NCBI GenBank assembly: GCA_030407315.1
Contig: JALQPE010000164.1
Span: 1 to 64,000 of the forward strand
DNA from: Asparagopsis taxiformis
Taxonomy: Eukaryota > Rhodophyta > Florideophyceae > Bonnemaisoniales > Bonnemaisoniaceae
Direction of reading: 5' to 3'
Length of the DNA: 64,000 nucleotides
The position numbers and the translations under genes are program-made. A model generated the notes under the pieces. It was not told the origin of the DNA, did no database searches, and saw nothing but the letters and a program-made list of their open reading frames with translations. Shown piece by piece: positions 63,579 to 64,000 of the stretch; the stretch's first letter is position 1; each line of letters starts with the position of its first letter.

Positions 63579-64000
63579 CTAGTAGCGACGAGAACGCTTG
63601 CCCGCAGGGTCATACGGACCAGGGCCTTCGCCGCGGCTATCGTGGCTGCGGCTGCGAGTGGGCTGAACGAAGCCCGGCGCGTACGGATCGACGGTCTGCG
63701 TGACCACGGGGGCTCGCTCGCGACGAGACGCGGGATCCCTAGCGTAAGGATCCGCAGTCCCGTGACTGCGCGTATCCGAAGGGCGCGCCGGAGCGGGGTC
63801 GCGTGGCAGGTACGCCGCTGCGTGACCATACCCGACGGGGTCGCCGAAGCCGCCGCCACTCGCGTAACCGTACGGTTCATTACGAACGCCAACGGGCGGC
63901 GCGTAACTACGAGTCGCCGCGGCGAGACGCTCCGAAATCGCGCGTTCCGTTGCCAAGCGGGCAGTCAGGTCCAACGTCTGGGCCCTGAACTCTTCGGCTG
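63579..64000 (-). CDS. C-terminal part of an unknown antisense protein
   Basis: Minus-strand frame open from the window edge to a stop at 63579. It begins with a helical, heptad-like stretch (RAQTLDLTARLATERAISERL). A Gly/Tyr/Pro/Arg-rich tail follows (PYGYASGGGFGDPVGYGH ... RRERAPVVTQTVDPYAPGF), ending KRSRRY. No family recognised. It is antisense to the chromovirus and inside or next to its 3' part. It could be the Gag tail of another, opposed retroelement, an accessory antisense gene, or a chance frame in CG-rich DNA. Confidence 0.45.
   Translation of the reverse strand, partial: AEEFRAQTLDLTARLATERAISERLAAATRSYAPPVGVRNEPYGYASGGGFGDPVGYGHAAAYLPRDPAPARPSDTRSHGTADPYARDPASRRERAPVVTQTVDPYAPGFVQPTRSRSHDSRGEGPGPYDPAGKRSRRY

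Larger units (their letters stand above)
53591..64000 (+). mobile_element. Ty3/gypsy chromovirus, 3' end not seen
   Basis: Starts at TGTAGTATAC (53591), exactly where similarity to the giant element stops, so that is taken as the LTR 5' end. Gag and Pol follow. I could not find a second copy of 53591-54200 to the right, so the 3' LTR must lie beyond 64000 or be lost. The sequence is strikingly rich in ACG and ACGT compared with the flanking giant element. Confidence 0.8.

Overview
The window is a eukaryotic, transposon-dominated locus. I see no host housekeeping gene, rRNA, tRNA or bacterial-type operon. The evidence for a eukaryote is a Ty1/copia element, a Ty3/gypsy chromovirus with a C-terminal chromodomain, a Tc1/mariner remnant and a very large DNA transposon whose transposase looks Plavaka/KDZ-like. 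Long reading frames without introns and about 50% GC suggest an intron-poor protist or alga, possibly a red alga; that is a weak inference.

Layout. 1-6965: copia element on the minus strand (gag intact, pol frameshifted), joined through a shared LTR to a second, decayed copia gag. 6966-7907: short stretch holding the C-terminal end of a Tc1/mariner transposase. 7908-10856: left end of a coding-less derivative of the giant transposon. 10857-53590: an 'outer' copy of the giant transposon. Its transposase gene (minus strand) is split by an 'inner' copy of the same element in opposite orientation (29783-51055, about 21.3 kb). The two copies form a giant imperfect inverted repeat. At 53591 a chromovirus cuts off the outer copy. 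It has gag 54350-56752 and pol 56692-61281, joined by a textbook -1 frameshift signal. Its 3' LTR is not visible, and 61282-64000 holds palindromes, a 350-bp duplication and an antisense reading frame running off the window.

The giant element is the interesting system. Each copy carries the same four genes: (1) a DDE transposase of about 1012 residues; (2) an unrecognised coiled-coil protein of about 761 residues; (3) a three-part protein of about 1067 residues, with an unknown N-terminal region, a bacterial-type DPPY DNA amino-methyltransferase and a SET domain; (4) a ParB/sulfiredoxin-fold domain fused to a 2-oxoglutarate Fe(II) dioxygenase, about 1318 residues. A mobile element that carries a DNA methylase, a probable histone methylase and a dioxygenase could write, and perhaps erase, chromatin marks on itself or its host. 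That role is inference; the domain calls come from motifs. In the inner copy the transposase and coiled-coil genes are open. The two enzyme fusions are frameshifted in both copies, but at different places, and length arithmetic across copies restores one continuous frame for each.

The cargo genes sit among about 13 copies of a roughly 200-bp repeat (called R below). R carries a Tnp-end-like GGACGTCC motif, a 13-bp-stem hairpin and a 14-bp palindrome. A 1.3-kb module (M) bounded by R is present three times in the outer copy and once in the inner copy.
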